A program made the translations under genes and the position numbers. From Trichomonas vaginalis G3 (lineage: Eukaryota > Parabasalia > Trichomonadida > Trichomonadidae), in assembly GCF_026262505.1 (NCBI RefSeq), contig NC_067206.1, positions 39,693,660-39,757,659 on the forward strand: 64,000 nt of DNA. The letters are read 5' to 3'. The notes beneath the pieces are model-generated. The model saw only the letters and a program-made list of their open reading frames with translations. It ran no database searches and was not told the origin of the DNA. Below are positions 10,619 through 19,606 of the stretch, in pieces (positions within the stretch are counted from its first letter, which is position 1; each line of letters opens with the position of its first letter).

Positions 10619-11200
10619 ATGTCATTTCCGAAAAATAGAAGCGTAAGTGTTTCAAAAGGTTTAATGGCGATGGCAGATGTGAAGTTAAATTCACCAACTC
10701 AAACAAACAGTCAAAGTGTTGTTGTCAATGTCAAAGAAAGAGATGTTGAAGTGGAGAAACCATACGAAGACGAAGATGGTATAACAATTGTTCCTGTAAA
10801 AGAACAACCAACATACCCTGAAGTTAGCAGAGACTTAAGTTCTGTTGCAGATATTCGAAACGACTACCAACAACTTAAAGACAAACTTAAAACTCAGGAG
10901 AAGATTTGTCAGGCTTTGGGTATAATGTTAAACTTGGTCGAACACAACCCTGTAAAAGTGAACTCATATGTCATTGCACCTCATGAAGTTTTGAAAGAAC
11001 TATTGAAACTTTTGACAGAGGCAGACGATATAAACATCAAAGAAATAGAACCCGACGTTAGTTGCTGTGGTGTTTCATATAATGTCATTGACAAGATATA
11101 CGTTATGAAAGGAGGTGAAACGTTGAACTTAAAGTATAGTTTCCCAGACGTCATAAAAATATTTGACGACCACAACATTTCATTAAAATTTACTTGCTAA
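10619..11200 (+). CDS. Unknown 193-aa element protein
   Basis: Start taken at ATG 10619 (MSFPKNRSVSVSKGLM), because the leader class matches neighbouring genes; the frame is open further upstream but overlaps the divergent gene. The N-terminal 60 residues are Ser/Thr/Val-rich and probably disordered. The middle (DIRNDYQQLKDKLKTQEKIC) is helical. The C-terminal part ends SFPDVIKIFDDHNISLKF. It lies between capsid and penton genes, so a minor virion protein is plausible. No family recognised. It ends four bases before the next start. Confidence 0.6.
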   Translation: MSFPKNRSVSVSKGLMAMADVKLNSPTQTNSQSVVVNVKERDVEVEKPYEDEDGITIVPVKEQPTYPEVSRDLSSVADIRNDYQQLKDKLKTQEKICQALGIMLNLVEHNPVKVNSYVIAPHEVLKELLKLLTEADDINIKEIEPDVSCCGVSYNVIDKIYVMKGGETLNLKYSFPDVIKIFDDHNISLKFTC

Positions 11201-11204
11201 GTAA

Positions 11205-12005
11205 ATGGCAGAAGACATAGTGGTTTATACTATTACGACTAAAAACCCTGAGTCATATAATTCTATAACAACAAACTTACAAAGTCCTCAAGGACGGTAT
11301 TGTAAACTAACTTTAAACACAATGACGACTAAAGCCTGTTTTGCTCTTTTGACACCAGAAGACTTTGTTGTTGTGAATGGTAAAAAATACTTCTTTGAAG
11401 ATACTTACTCAGATATACCACCAACAGGTTTTGTTGACTTATTTAATACTTTAAGGACGGATGTAACATGTGCTGCAACTAGAGCAGGTTTCATTATGTT
11501 TGGATGTCCGACTGAGTTTACTATAAACGATATGAGCTATAATACAAAACTTATATCTGGTTTTTACTACCAACAGTTTCCTATAACAGGAAAAGGTGTC
11601 ATACAAGGTTTGTCTGTTCCATTGACTTTAAGTACACCTATTTTATATATTGTTTCAAACTTAGGTTCAAAGTGCTATTCGAATGTCGACAGAAACTACT
11701 ATGACCAAAAGATACTCATGCGTATAAACAACACTTTCTCTGCTGGTTTGCCTATTGTTCATTCGAATGCAGAGTTTTCAGCTTTAGTAAACTCAAACAC
11801 TTTAGCAAACATAAACTTAACCTTAGTCGACGCAAACTTTGTTCCTGTAAAACTTTTATGTCCTATGTATTTGTCAATGACGGCAGAAAGTTTCGAATTG
11901 GAAGATGCAACTGGTGAAAGTATTGTACTACAAGAACAACTTCAACAACAAATAGCTCAAGAACAACAAATGGAACAAATGCAACAACAAATAGCTCAAG
12001 AATAA
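11205..12005 (+). CDS. Probable penton/minor capsid protein
   Basis: A 266-residue, beta-rich, low-charge protein. The segment NTLANINLTLVDANFVPVKL is the pattern seen near the end of the single jelly-roll vertex proteins of virophages and polinton-like viruses (strand, VDxxFxPV turn, strand). The C-terminal 40 residues are a Gln-rich repeat, QQQIAQEQQMEQMQ, which is a low-complexity tail. It follows the capsid gene in the same direction, as in related viruses, and its leader TTGCTAAGTAAATG is late-type. It would sit at the five-fold vertices. The reading frame looks whole. Confidence 0.65.
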   Translation: MAEDIVVYTITTKNPESYNSITTNLQSPQGRYCKLTLNTMTTKACFALLTPEDFVVVNGKKYFFEDTYSDIPPTGFVDLFNTLRTDVTCAATRAGFIMFGCPTEFTINDMSYNTKLISGFYYQQFPITGKGVIQGLSVPLTLSTPILYIVSNLGSKCYSNVDRNYYDQKILMRINNTFSAGLPIVHSNAEFSALVNSNTLANINLTLVDANFVPVKLLCPMYLSMTAESFELEDATGESIVLQEQLQQQIAQEQQMEQMQQQIAQE

Positions 12006-12038
12006 AAAAAAATATTTTTTTTTATTTTTATAAAAAAA
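12006..12038 (+). promoter_or_regulatory. Early-type A/T leader ahead of helicase
   Basis: AAAAAAATATTTTTTTTTAT followed by TTTTATAAAAAAAATG. The same A-run, TATT, T-run block stands before 13308 and before the minus-strand regulatory genes at 17469, 18174, 19499 and 20452. Confidence 0.5.
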
Positions 12039-13279
12039 ATGTACAGAATAGACGTTTCAGATTTTTATGACTTCCAAGCGTTCAGAAATATGTGTCCATT
12101 TCGAGACTATAACAAAGCAGTCGAGAATTTGAAACGTTTAGTCATTTATGTCGACTCTGCCCCAGAATGTTATGTCATGAAAGAATGGGATGTTGTCTTT
12201 AACAAACCAAGAGCAACCATAGTTTCAGAACAAGAATGTAGACAGAAACTTAAGAAAATAAAAGTCGTACAGGTTGGTATGAAGATGTTAGATGCTTGGG
12301 ATATCTTATTGTCGAAGTTAGAAGATTTTTCAGTTCGAGGTATAAAGTTCTATACACCTTCTCCAAACTTCTATTCTATCTTCACTGGATATAAATACGA
12401 ACAAGTAGAATGGAAAGAAAATATTATAGAAGCTTGGTTAGACCATGTCAAAGAAATTATATGCAATGGAAACGAAAGAGTCTATGAGTATATCTTATGT
12501 TGGTTTGCAAACATCTTACAACATCCAAGTGCTAAAAATGAAACTGCTCTCATTATATATTGGAAAACAAGGAACTGTAAGAAACATTCTTTACAGATAT
12601 CTTATGCAAACTATTAGAGGGCTATTCGAATCCGAATATGACAAACTTAGAAAACATCTGCGGTAAATTTAACTCTTCAATAGAGAATATGAAACTTATA
12701 GTATGTAACGAACTTCAAAGTATAGATACAACAAAAGTTTTGAACTCAGATGCTTTGAAGAGTCTTATAACAGACAAAGTTGGAGTTGTTGAAAGAAAAT
12801 ATAAAGACCAAAGAGTTTGTGAAAATGTTGCAAACTTCATTATGGTTTCAAACAATTCTGTTCCGATGAAGTTAGAAAGTTCTGACAGAAGATATGTAGT
12901 TGTCAGAACGTCAGAAGCTCATATGCAAGATACAGAATATTTTGACGACTTAGCAGAAACTTTGACACCTAACTTTTACAACCACTTGTTCTCATATTTC
13001 ATGACATTAGATATTTCTAAGTTCAATCCAAGACAAATTCCACATACCGAAGAAAGACAAACATTGTTAGAAGCAAACAAGAGTGTATATGAACTGTTTA
13101 TAGATGAGACTAACTTTGAGTGTTTAGATGAAAGGTCGTTGTACGATGAATATAAACAATATTGTCAAGAGTATGGTTATATGACAGCGTCTAAACGAAC
13201 ATTCTTGGCAAATGTCAAAAATCTTTTAGATGTTCAGAATGGTGTATATACAAAGAAAATTTTTATGAGTAAATTTTAA
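12039..13279 (+). pseudogene. D5-like SF3 helicase (broken)
   Basis: Superfamily 3 DNA helicase, the replicative helicase of virophages, polinton-like viruses and NCLDVs. Before the ATPase core there is a VYEYILCWFANILQHPS helix. The P-loop region and the Walker B/sensor region follow; the segment NVANFIMVSNNSVPMKLESS, then DRRYVVVRTS, is the classic D5 sensor-1/arginine stretch. The C-terminal part (LYDEYKQYCQEYGY, KRTFLANVKNLL) is the winged-helix-like D5 tail. The gene appears broken in this copy. Its presence without a polymerase B places the element with helicase-type polinton-like viruses. Replication may depend on a host or co-infecting polymerase. Confidence 0.8.
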
Positions 13280-13307
13280 AAAAATATTTTTTTATCCGAT
13301 AGAAAAG
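13277..13307 (+). promoter_or_regulatory. Early-type A/T leader
   Basis: AAAAAAATATTTTTTTATCC lies directly ahead of the ATG at 13308 and has the same layout as the leader at 12006-12038. Confidence 0.45.
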
Positions 13308-13727
13308 ATGACGAAATATATTTCAGTAAATAAGTACATGACAGAAGTCAAAGAAGAACTAGACCCATTCGCTTATTTGAATGTTTACTTCTACCATTTT
13401 GAAAAGTCTACATTTGACAAAGTTTGGAACATCGAACCAGTTAAGTTTGCTATTGTGACTAAAAATGGTGCGAAATTTGAAGACTTAGACATAGAAGGTT
13501 TGTTAGCAGTCAAAGAAAATTTTGACAGAAGGTTCTCAAACCTTAAAGAAGGCAAAGCATACAAACTTGTTATACCTTATGAACCAAAGAAAGCAGACGA
13601 CTATGAATATTATGAGTCTAAGATAGTTGAAGTTCAAGGTAAATTAGGTAAAAAGATTTTAGAGTCTAAGCCAGTGTTTGCTCCTAAAGAGGAAGAGAAC
13701 ATTGACATTGACCCAGAAATGTTCTAA
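13308..13727 (+). CDS. Unknown 139-aa protein after helicase
   Basis: A whole ORF beginning MTKYISVNKYMTEVKEE, with mixed alpha/beta composition. The centre (FAIVTKNGAKFEDLDIEGL) may be a small beta domain. The C-terminus is acidic (PKEEENIDIDPEMF), a common feature of ssDNA-binding proteins. It directly follows the helicase and has the same early-type leader, so a replication accessory such as an SSB is possible. That is inference from context only. Confidence 0.6.
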   Translation: MTKYISVNKYMTEVKEELDPFAYLNVYFYHFEKSTFDKVWNIEPVKFAIVTKNGAKFEDLDIEGLLAVKENFDRRFSNLKEGKAYKLVIPYEPKKADDYEYYESKIVEVQGKLGKKILESKPVFAPKEEENIDIDPEMF

Positions 13728-13777
13728 AAATAAACTTTTATTTTTACATGTCATATCTCACCTTCTCTGGAACTGGT

Positions 13778-14203
13778 TCAGGTTCTTTCTTCTCTTCTAC
13801 TTTCTTTTCTTCTTTTCTTTCTTTTCTTCTTCTTCTTCTTTTCTGGTGGAGTTATGTCAAACTTCTCAGAACCATATTTATGTAAAAGTTCTTTGTCCTT
13901 TAATAGCTCTTCTATTCTGTTTCCTATTTCATCTTCAAGAACAGCGCATGTGTCTTCTTTGCATTCTAAGAACTTTTGTTGGACTTCATCTTTCCAATCG
14001 GCGTCATCTCTGTCAACAAGTCTGTCATTGACAAATTTTAAGACTGCTCTGCTTAATGTTTTATGGTTCTTGTCATATTCCCAGAAACAGAACTTTAGAA
14101 CAAATTCACCTTTCTTGTTTACACTATGTAAGATTTTATGGTCTACAGATGTTTTGCTGTCGAAAAGCTTGTCTCGAATATAGATAGCGAAATCGCTCGA
14201 CAT
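13778..14203 (-). CDS. Unknown 141-aa charged protein
   Basis: Start taken at MSSDFAIYIRDKLFDS (14203). The N-terminal 80 residues look globular (VNKKGEFVLKFCFWEYDKNH). A charged helix follows, and the end is strongly basic with runs of Lys/Arg, suiting nucleic-acid binding. It is divergent from the packaging ATPase (start 14240) and convergent with the gene ending at 13727. No family recognised. Confidence 0.5.
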   Translation of the reverse strand: MSSDFAIYIRDKLFDSKTSVDHKILHSVNKKGEFVLKFCFWEYDKNHKTLSRAVLKFVNDRLVDRDDADWKDEVQQKFLECKEDTCAVLEDEIGNRIEELLKDKELLHKYGSEKFDITPPEKKKKKKRKKRRKESRREERT

Positions 14204-14239
14204 TTTCAAAAAGATAAAAATTTTAATTTTTCTAAAAAT

Positions 14240-15115
14240 ATGTTAGAAAAAAAGTTTGCTGACATTGACAAGAAATTTGAGAATGTTTTAAACAAGAACA
14301 AGAGGAAGTTGGAAAATGCTCAGATAAAACCCATACATGACAAGTTCTTATTTGCTCAGAATGGTATAACAGGTCTAATTGCACCACCTGGGTCGGGTAA
14401 GACTTTCACTTATCTTAAAATGGCTGCACAACAACAAGAACTAGATGAGAAGAACCCATTCTATGAGTTAGTAGTCATTTGTAGTACTTCTGGTCAATTC
14501 GACCAAACCGTCAATTCGTTCAAAGATATTATAAAGAAGTCTAAGTTAGTATGTATAAAAGACTCTGAGTTGTTAGATTGGATAAAGAAGTACCAAAGAA
14601 GAGTTTTGAAGTACAATGCTATAAATGAGTATATAAATTCGAAGTTTAAAGACCCAAATGAGGAAATGCAGAGAATATTAGAGAAGAAACACTTCAGAAA
14701 CAAACAGAAAGAGATAGAATACATTTCGAAGAAATTGCAATCGTACGATTGGAAGACTTACCCTCATAGATGTCTTCTTATCTTAGATGACTTTGCTTCT
14801 CATCCTTTGTTAAAGAACAGAGAACAAGACATGTGTCGAATTCTTAAGAAGCTCAGACACTTTAACATTTCAGTTGTCATTTGTGTACAGACAGCCAAGA
14901 GTTTAAGTAAGGATGTAAAGAGAATACTTACTGACATTGTACTTTTCCCTGGATTGTCCGAAGACGATTTCATGGAACTTATGAAAGAGTCCATGGCAGG
15001 TAAGTTTGACAGACATGAACTATGGGAGAAGTACAAAGTCATACAAGACCCTCATACTTCTTTCAGAATTCATATCTACGCGAACAAAGTTCAAATTGTA
15101 AAAAGTCAAGCTTGA
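14240..15115 (+). CDS. DNA-packaging ATPase (FtsK/HerA-type)
   Basis: A 291-residue A32-like packaging ATPase that would pump element DNA into capsids. Walker A is GLIAPPGSGKTFTYL near residue 45. Walker B is CLLILDDFASHP near residue 175, followed by a VVICVQTAKSLSKD sensor stretch. Length and motif spacing fit polinton/virophage ATPases. The start at ATG 14240 (MLEKKFADIDKKF) is chosen because upstream in-frame codons overlap the divergent gene's start. The frame looks whole. It lies downstream of the helicase block. Confidence 0.85.
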   Translation: MLEKKFADIDKKFENVLNKNKRKLENAQIKPIHDKFLFAQNGITGLIAPPGSGKTFTYLKMAAQQQELDEKNPFYELVVICSTSGQFDQTVNSFKDIIKKSKLVCIKDSELLDWIKKYQRRVLKYNAINEYINSKFKDPNEEMQRILEKKHFRNKQKEIEYISKKLQSYDWKTYPHRCLLILDDFASHPLLKNREQDMCRILKKLRHFNISVVICVQTAKSLSKDVKRILTDIVLFPGLSEDDFMELMKESMAGKFDRHELWEKYKVIQDPHTSFRIHIYANKVQIVKSQA

Positions 15116-15122
15116 AAATTAA

Positions 15123-16454
15123 ATGTTTAGTCTTAGTAAGTCTGTTGTGGTGCTGGGGTTGTCGGTTCTTCTGGCTTTGGAAGGCATTCAGGAAGAGGAA
15201 CGTCAGTCATCCGTTTGTGTCTTAACCGTCTTTGTTCTGAAACAATATAATATTGTCTTGAATAAGTACAATATTGTCTTGAAAAAGTACAATATTGTCT
15301 TGAAAAAGTACAATATTGTCTTGAAAAAGTACAACATTGTCTTGAAAAAGTACAACATTGTTCTGAAAAAGTACAACATTGTTCTGAAAAAGTTCAAGAC
15401 TTGTTCTGAAAAAGTACAGCCGTACTCAAATTTGAGAGACATTGTACTGAATTTATACAACATTGTTCTGAAAAAGTACAACATTGTTCTGAAAAAGTAC
15501 AATATTGTCTTGAAAAAGTACAACATTGTCTTGAAAAAGTACAACATTGTCTTGAAAAAGTACAATATTGTCTTGAAAAAGTACAACATTGTTCTGAAAA
15601 AGTACAAGACTTGTTCTGAAAAAGTACAGCCGTACTCAAATTTGAGAGACATTGTACTGAATTTATACAACATTGTTCTGAAAAAGTACAATATTGTACT
15701 GAATTTATACAACATTGTCTTGAAAAAGTACAACATTGTCTTGAAAAAGTACAATATTGTCTTGAAAAAGTACAATATTGTCTTGAAAAAGTACAACATT
15801 GTCTTGAAAAAGTACAACATTGTCTTGAAAAAGTACAAGACTTGTTCTGAAAAAGTACAGCCGTACTCAAATTTGAGAGACATTGTACTGAATTTATACA
15901 ACATTGTTCTGAAAAAGTACAATATTGTACTGAATTTATACAACATTGTCTTGAAAAAGTACAACATTGTCTTGAAAAAGTACAACATTGTCTTGAAAAA
16001 GTACAATATTGTCTTGAAAAAGTACAACATTGTCTTGAAAAAGTACAAGACTTGTTCTGAAAAAGTACAGCCGTACTCAAATTTGAGAGACATTGTACTG
16101 AATTTATACAACATTGTTCTGAAAAAGTACAATATTGTACTGAATTTATACAACATTGTCTTGAAAAAGTACAACATTGTCTTGAAAAAGTACAACATTG
16201 TCTTGAAAAAGTACAATATTGTCTTGAAAAAGTACAACATTGTCTTGAAAAAGTACAAGACTTGTTCTGAAAAAGTACAGCCGTACTCAAATTTGAGAGA
16301 CATTGTACTGAATTTATACAACATTGTTCTGAAAAAGTACAATATTGTACTGAATTTATACAACATTGTCTTGAAAAAGTACAACATTGTCTTGAAAAAG
16401 TACAATATTGTCTTGAAAAAGTACAACATTGTACTGACTCAGTATGGAGCTTGA
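15123..16454 (+). CDS. ORF over 21-bp repeats, hydrophobic start
   Basis: The ORF starts MFSLSKSVVVLGLSVLLALE, which resembles a signal peptide. About 40 residues later it becomes seven-residue repeats of the type KYNIVLK to its end. The repeat DNA is also open on the opposite strand in two frames, because the unit is 21 bp, so coding is not proven. If expressed, the protein would be a repetitive amphipathic fibre. If not, the tract is structural DNA. I cannot decide between the two. Confidence 0.3.
   Translation: MFSLSKSVVVLGLSVLLALEGIQEEERQSSVCVLTVFVLKQYNIVLNKYNIVLKKYNIVLKKYNIVLKKYNIVLKKYNIVLKKYNIVLKKFKTCSEKVQPYSNLRDIVLNLYNIVLKKYNIVLKKYNIVLKKYNIVLKKYNIVLKKYNIVLKKYNIVLKKYKTCSEKVQPYSNLRDIVLNLYNIVLKKYNIVLNLYNIVLKKYNIVLKKYNIVLKKYNIVLKKYNIVLKKYNIVLKKYKTCSEKVQPYSNLRDIVLNLYNIVLKKYNIVLNLYNIVLKKYNIVLKKYNIVLKKYNIVLKKYNIVLKKYKTCSEKVQPYSNLRDIVLNLYNIVLKKYNIVLNLYNIVLKKYNIVLKKYNIVLKKYNIVLKKYNIVLKKYKTCSEKVQPYSNLRDIVLNLYNIVLKKYNIVLNLYNIVLKKYNIVLKKYNIVLKKYNIVLTQYGA
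15240..16440. repeat. 21-bp tandem repeats with ~210-bp higher order
   Basis: Units of AAGTACAATATTGTCTTG plus AAA vary between CAATATTG and CAACATTG and between TCTTG, TTCTG and ACTG. A distinctive interruption (AAGACTTGTTCTG, then a block containing CAGCCGTACTCAAATTTGAG) recurs with spacings of 210, 231, 210 and 210 bases, that is 10 or 11 units. Palindromic TACAATATTGTA lies at many unit joints. The higher-order pattern shows segmental duplication of the array. Confidence 0.9.
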
Positions 16455-16551
16455 CCCCTTAGACGAAGCAATTTATCTAATTGAAATTAACGAGCTTGTT
16501 AAAGACTTCCTCAGGCAGAATGTAAAGGTCAAGCGTAAAAATAAAGATTGA
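16444..16551 (+). CDS. Small 35-aa ORF after repeat tract
   Basis: Encodes MELDPLDEAIYLIEINELVK followed by a basic tail, ending at TGA 16549-16551, immediately after the 21-bp tract. The helix is amphipathic. It may be an independent small protein or the remnant of a longer gene displaced by the repeats. No family. Low confidence. Confidence 0.3.
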   Translation: MELDPLDEAIYLIEINELVKDFLRQNVKVKRKNKD

Positions 16552-16554
16552 AAT

Positions 16555-17469
16555 TTACCCTACTTGTTTGAAGTTGTCGAAATACTCTGTTATTTTTTCC
16601 TTTAACAATGGCAAATCTTCTTTGAAGGTAAGTATTGTACAACCTTTCATATCATAGTGTGTTTGAGGTAACGTATCTTGAACTATCTGTTTAACATCTT
16701 CATTCGGTGTCATTGAAATCGGTAAGTTTTCGCGATAGAACCAATTTCTGTCAGATTTGTAAATCTTAGCAAGGTCGTAAAAGCTTTTGTTGTTTCTTCT
16801 GACTAAATGCAACATAACCATATCTCTGTCTTCTTCATTTTCCATCTCTTCAGTATAAATCATATACTTATAGTTCTTTTCCTTTCCTTTTGGTACCGAA
16901 CGTGGTATTCTTTTCTGTATGGTTTTGTCTTTTGCTTCAATGACTTCATCTTTTGCTTGAAGTTTCTTTTCCATCTCTTCACGTTCTTGTCTATGAATTT
17001 CGTCAAGAAGTCTGTAAATATACCAAGCATAACGAGGTGAAGCCCACATTGCAACAGCATTTACAAGAAGTCTATGAACATAATATCCTCTCAAACCATT
17101 TTGGCAATTTTTCACGATTTTCATAGAGTTTTGGCGACTGCGGTTTTTCTCCCACTCGCTGTTCTTCACTGTTTTCATAGAGTTTTGGCGACTGGGGTTT
17201 TTCTCCCACTCGAGTTTTTGCGACTACGAGAAAATCCGTAGTCGAATTTTCAGCTTCATTTAATAGTTCAATAGTGCTTTGGTTCCTAAACCAGTCTTTA
17301 GGAAGCTTGGTATCTGGCGCAAAACATGCTGTCAAAATACTTTGCATTTGTACATATCGTCTTTGACCGAACGAATGAGACGTAACTGTTTGTTATACTG
17401 TATGTACTCGTATTCTTCATTTATAGCTTCATGGACTATAACTGTTGTTGTGTTCTCTGTTGTTGACAT
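16555..17469 (-). pseudogene. KilA-N domain gene 1 (broken)
   Basis: A KilA-N/Bro-type DNA-binding protein, a family common in large DNA viruses and phages and usually regulatory. The beginning, MSTTENTTTVIVHEAINEE, leads into KLPKDWFRNQSTIELLNEAE and then VNAVAMWASPRYAWYIYRLL, the hallmark KilA-N end. A coiled coil of Lys/Glu and a C-terminal domain (RNNKSFYDLAKIYKSDRNWF) follow. A 54-base direct duplication at 17118-17212 repeats the peptide VGEKPQSPKLYEN. The leader is early-type. The gene is broken in this copy. Confidence 0.7.
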
Positions 17470-17511
17470 TACTGTCTTTACATAATAAAAAATAAAAAAA
17501 TAAAAAATAAA
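17470..17511 (-). promoter_or_regulatory. Early-type leader, KilA-N gene 1
   Basis: On the minus strand, repeated TTTTATTTTTT blocks end in TTATTATGTAAAGACAGTAATG. The TGTAA(A)GA(A)CA core just before the start is shared with the leaders at 18175, 19500 and 20453. Confidence 0.5.
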
Positions 17512-17557
17512 ATTAGCGTTATTTTCTATCTTGTATAAAAGACCAAAAATAAACGCT

Positions 17558-18174
17558 TTACATGTATTTTTCAGCAACTTCGTCAAATAATTTTATAGCT
17601 TTATCTATCTCATCTACTTCAAACGTTTCCCTACCTTTCGTGGGAGCACCATACATCTTCTCAAACTTTTCAAGTAGTTCTGTTTCAGCAGCTCTCATAT
17701 CGTTAACGAACGCAACCTTAACTCTATTGACTATATTGTCATATCTTTGAGTTATATTAAATGTTCTTCCTATCTTATATCTCTTTGTATTGAAGTCCTT
17801 TGGTTTCTGAACGATGTAAAGTAAGCCTTCACTGCAACGTTCCGTATCGAATGAACCATATGTTATGAAATTATATCCAACAACTGGGTCAATCCAGAAC
17901 AAAACTACTGGTATAAGACTTTTGTCGATGAGATATGCTCTTGTTCCATAGAATCTTACCGATATCATAAGCTCAGGATTTTTTTGTCAAAAATTTTCTG
18001 AGTAGAAGCATTTTTAACCCAGTCGTGTGCTTTCTTTCCTTCAGATAGTGTTAAAATGTCTGACAAAGAATATTTTTTGTATTTCTTTGAGTATCTTACG
18101 TTTAAATCACCTATTCTAACCACCTTGGTCTCATTGTCTATCTTTTTAACTGTTTCAAACTCAGTGTTTGACAT
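17558..18174 (-). pseudogene. KilA-N-like plus T5orf172 (GIY-YIG) gene (broken)
   Basis: The N-terminal part (MSNTEFETVKKIDN) contains KKYSLSDILTLSEGKKAHDW, a KilA-N-type fold start. The C-terminal part has LLYIVQKPKDFNTKRYKIGR and then VAFVNDMRAAETELLEKFEK, the MUG113/T5orf172 branch of the GIY-YIG nuclease superfamily: YIV...KIGR, then the AAETELL helix. KilA-N plus T5orf172 is a known viral combination (Bro-like). The likely role is DNA binding or nicking in regulation or recombination. The early-type leader lies at 18175. The gene is broken in this copy. Confidence 0.7.
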
Positions 18175-18215
18175 TTCCTGTTCTTACATACAAAATAAAA
18201 AAAAATATTTTAAAA
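18175..18215 (-). promoter_or_regulatory. Early-type leader, T5orf172 gene
   Basis: The minus strand reads AAAATATTTTTTTTTATTTT and then GTATGTAAGAACAGGAAATG. The TGTAAGAACA core is shared with the 19500 and 20453 leaders. Confidence 0.55.
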
Positions 18216-18417
18216 AAACTAGCTTTTATTTTATTTTGTATAAAAGATACAGTTATATCATGAAATTTGGTCATTTTTTTTACGATTTTCATGTGTTTTT
18301 AGGCGTTCCTCGGTTTTCCGCGGGTCGCAATTTTTTACGATTTTCGAATGGAATCTCTATCCTCGGTTTTCCGAGGGTAGCAAACATATGAGGAAATTCA
18401 TGAAATTTGTTGCTGAA
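18216..18417. other. Spacer with small palindromes
   Basis: No gene. It contains CCTCGGTTTTCCGAGG (18360-18375), a 6-bp-stem hairpin, and a related CTCGGTTTTCCGCGGG near 18308. Both follow TTTTTACGATTTTC, suggesting a short duplicated segment. Confidence 0.5.
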
Positions 18418-18497
18418 TTCAATAAAAATATATTTTAGGGTAGAAGGGTATATCTACCCCGTTTTCTACCCTCATTTCTACCCCATATGTCCTTACT
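18418..18497 (+). repeat. GGGTAGA repeat, copy 3
   Basis: AATAAAAATATATTTTAGGG, then TAGAAGGGTATATCTACCCC and CTACCC units, as in copy 1. It is followed 120 bases on by a near-identical direct copy. Confidence 0.8.
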
Positions 18498-18539
18498 GAA
18501 AAAGTATGTGTTCCATATGTCATTTTACTCAGAATTTTA

Positions 18540-18615
18540 TACAGAATTCAATAAAAATATATTTTAGGGTAGAAGGGTATATCTACCCCGTTTTCTACCC
18601 TCATTTCTACCCCAG
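18540..18615 (+). repeat. GGGTAGA repeat, copy 4
   Basis: Direct duplicate of copy 3, including the preceding GAATTCAATAAAAATAT. It lies immediately 3' of the minus-strand gene ending at 18621, so it could serve as a convergent 3' end. Confidence 0.8.
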
Positions 18616-18620
18616 TTATT

Positions 18621-19499
18621 TTACAAGCGTTTTACATGGTATATGTTGTGATGGTTCATGACTTTAAACAGTTTTGTAGCTTCTATTTCTTCACGAAGGA
18701 TATCAAAAATTTTAACTATGCCGAAGGTTTCTTTATATTTCTTCTTGACATCTGAAAGAAGGAAATCGTTAGCAGTTGGATAGTTTTTGTTCAGAAATGT
18801 CAACATGTCCATTTTATCTTCTGCTGGTTTCTCTACTTCTTTCTTTAAGTCAGTATGGTCTTTTCGCATACGTTCTATCTCTTTGACGGAGTAGTTATAT
18901 TTCCTTGTTGCTGCTTTACATTTTGAACATTGTGAGTTCATTTTTGCGTTATATTCTGAAATTTGTCCTGCTAGTATGACTAAGGCGTAGATGGTTTTCT
19001 TTAACTCAAAAGTTGCGGGTTTTATCTGTTCATTCCATATCTTACCTCTTCTATCTTTATCTCTTATCTGCAAGACACACTCAGCAACTAACGAAACAAA
19101 GTTGTCGTAGGTCTTAAATTCTTCAGATTTATATATGTCAATGACTTTGTGGTTGCAATGAAATCCAAGAAACTCATAGTTTATCTTACGAATGAACTTC
19201 TTTATTTCAACTGAGTCAGTCAGTCTGACTTCAATTTCATCGAATTCTGGAATAGTGAGCTTTTGTTGTTGTATTTCAGGAAGTTTAGGTAGATGGTCAA
19301 TAATATCCTGCATTTCATAAAGATACTGTTCATTTGTTTCATCTTTTGCACTACAGTCTAAATCTCCTTGGAGAAGTTCCTGCTTTATCTTCTGGATTTC
19401 TGTTTCGAAAGTATATGAAGAAGGAATGAAGCTTTTCATCTCTACTAACATAGAAGTTGGGTTCATGACTAACGAGTTTGGTGCTGTTGTTGCTGACAT
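18621..19499 (-). CDS. Unknown 292-aa early-type element protein
   Basis: A whole ORF beginning MSATTAPNSLVMNPTSM. The N-terminal 90 residues are acidic and probably flexible. The middle (KIWNEQIKPATFELKKTIYA) is helical. A possible zinc pair, CSKCKAATRKY, lies near residue 205, followed by a charged coiled coil and a C-terminal helical domain (FDILREEIEATKLFKVMNHH). No family recognised. It has the early-type leader and sits between two KilA-N genes, so a regulatory or replication role is more likely than a structural one. Confidence 0.6.
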   Translation of the reverse strand: MSATTAPNSLVMNPTSMLVEMKSFIPSSYTFETEIQKIKQELLQGDLDCSAKDETNEQYLYEMQDIIDHLPKLPEIQQQKLTIPEFDEIEVRLTDSVEIKKFIRKINYEFLGFHCNHKVIDIYKSEEFKTYDNFVSLVAECVLQIRDKDRRGKIWNEQIKPATFELKKTIYALVILAGQISEYNAKMNSQCSKCKAATRKYNYSVKEIERMRKDHTDLKKEVEKPAEDKMDMLTFLNKNYPTANDFLLSDVKKKYKETFGIVKIFDILREEIEATKLFKVMNHHNIYHVKRL

Positions 19500-19528
19500 G
19501 TTCTTACAATAAAAATAAAAAAATATTT
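19500..19528 (-). promoter_or_regulatory. Early-type leader, best copy
   Basis: The minus strand reads AAAAAATATTTTTTTATTTT followed by TATTGTAAGAACATG. It is nearly identical to the 20453-20478 leader (same A/T block, same TTGTAAGAAC). Confidence 0.6.
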
Positions 19529-19606
19529 TTTGGTGGGACTACCTTTATTTTATTTCAGCACAAAATGAACGAGTTTGGTTTAAAAATACGGTGGAGCCAA
19601 AAATGG

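Noticed and set aside
15203-16429. Long minus-strand ORFs across the 21-bp repeats
   Set aside because: Created by a repeat length divisible by three; no start context, leader or non-repeat part supports them.
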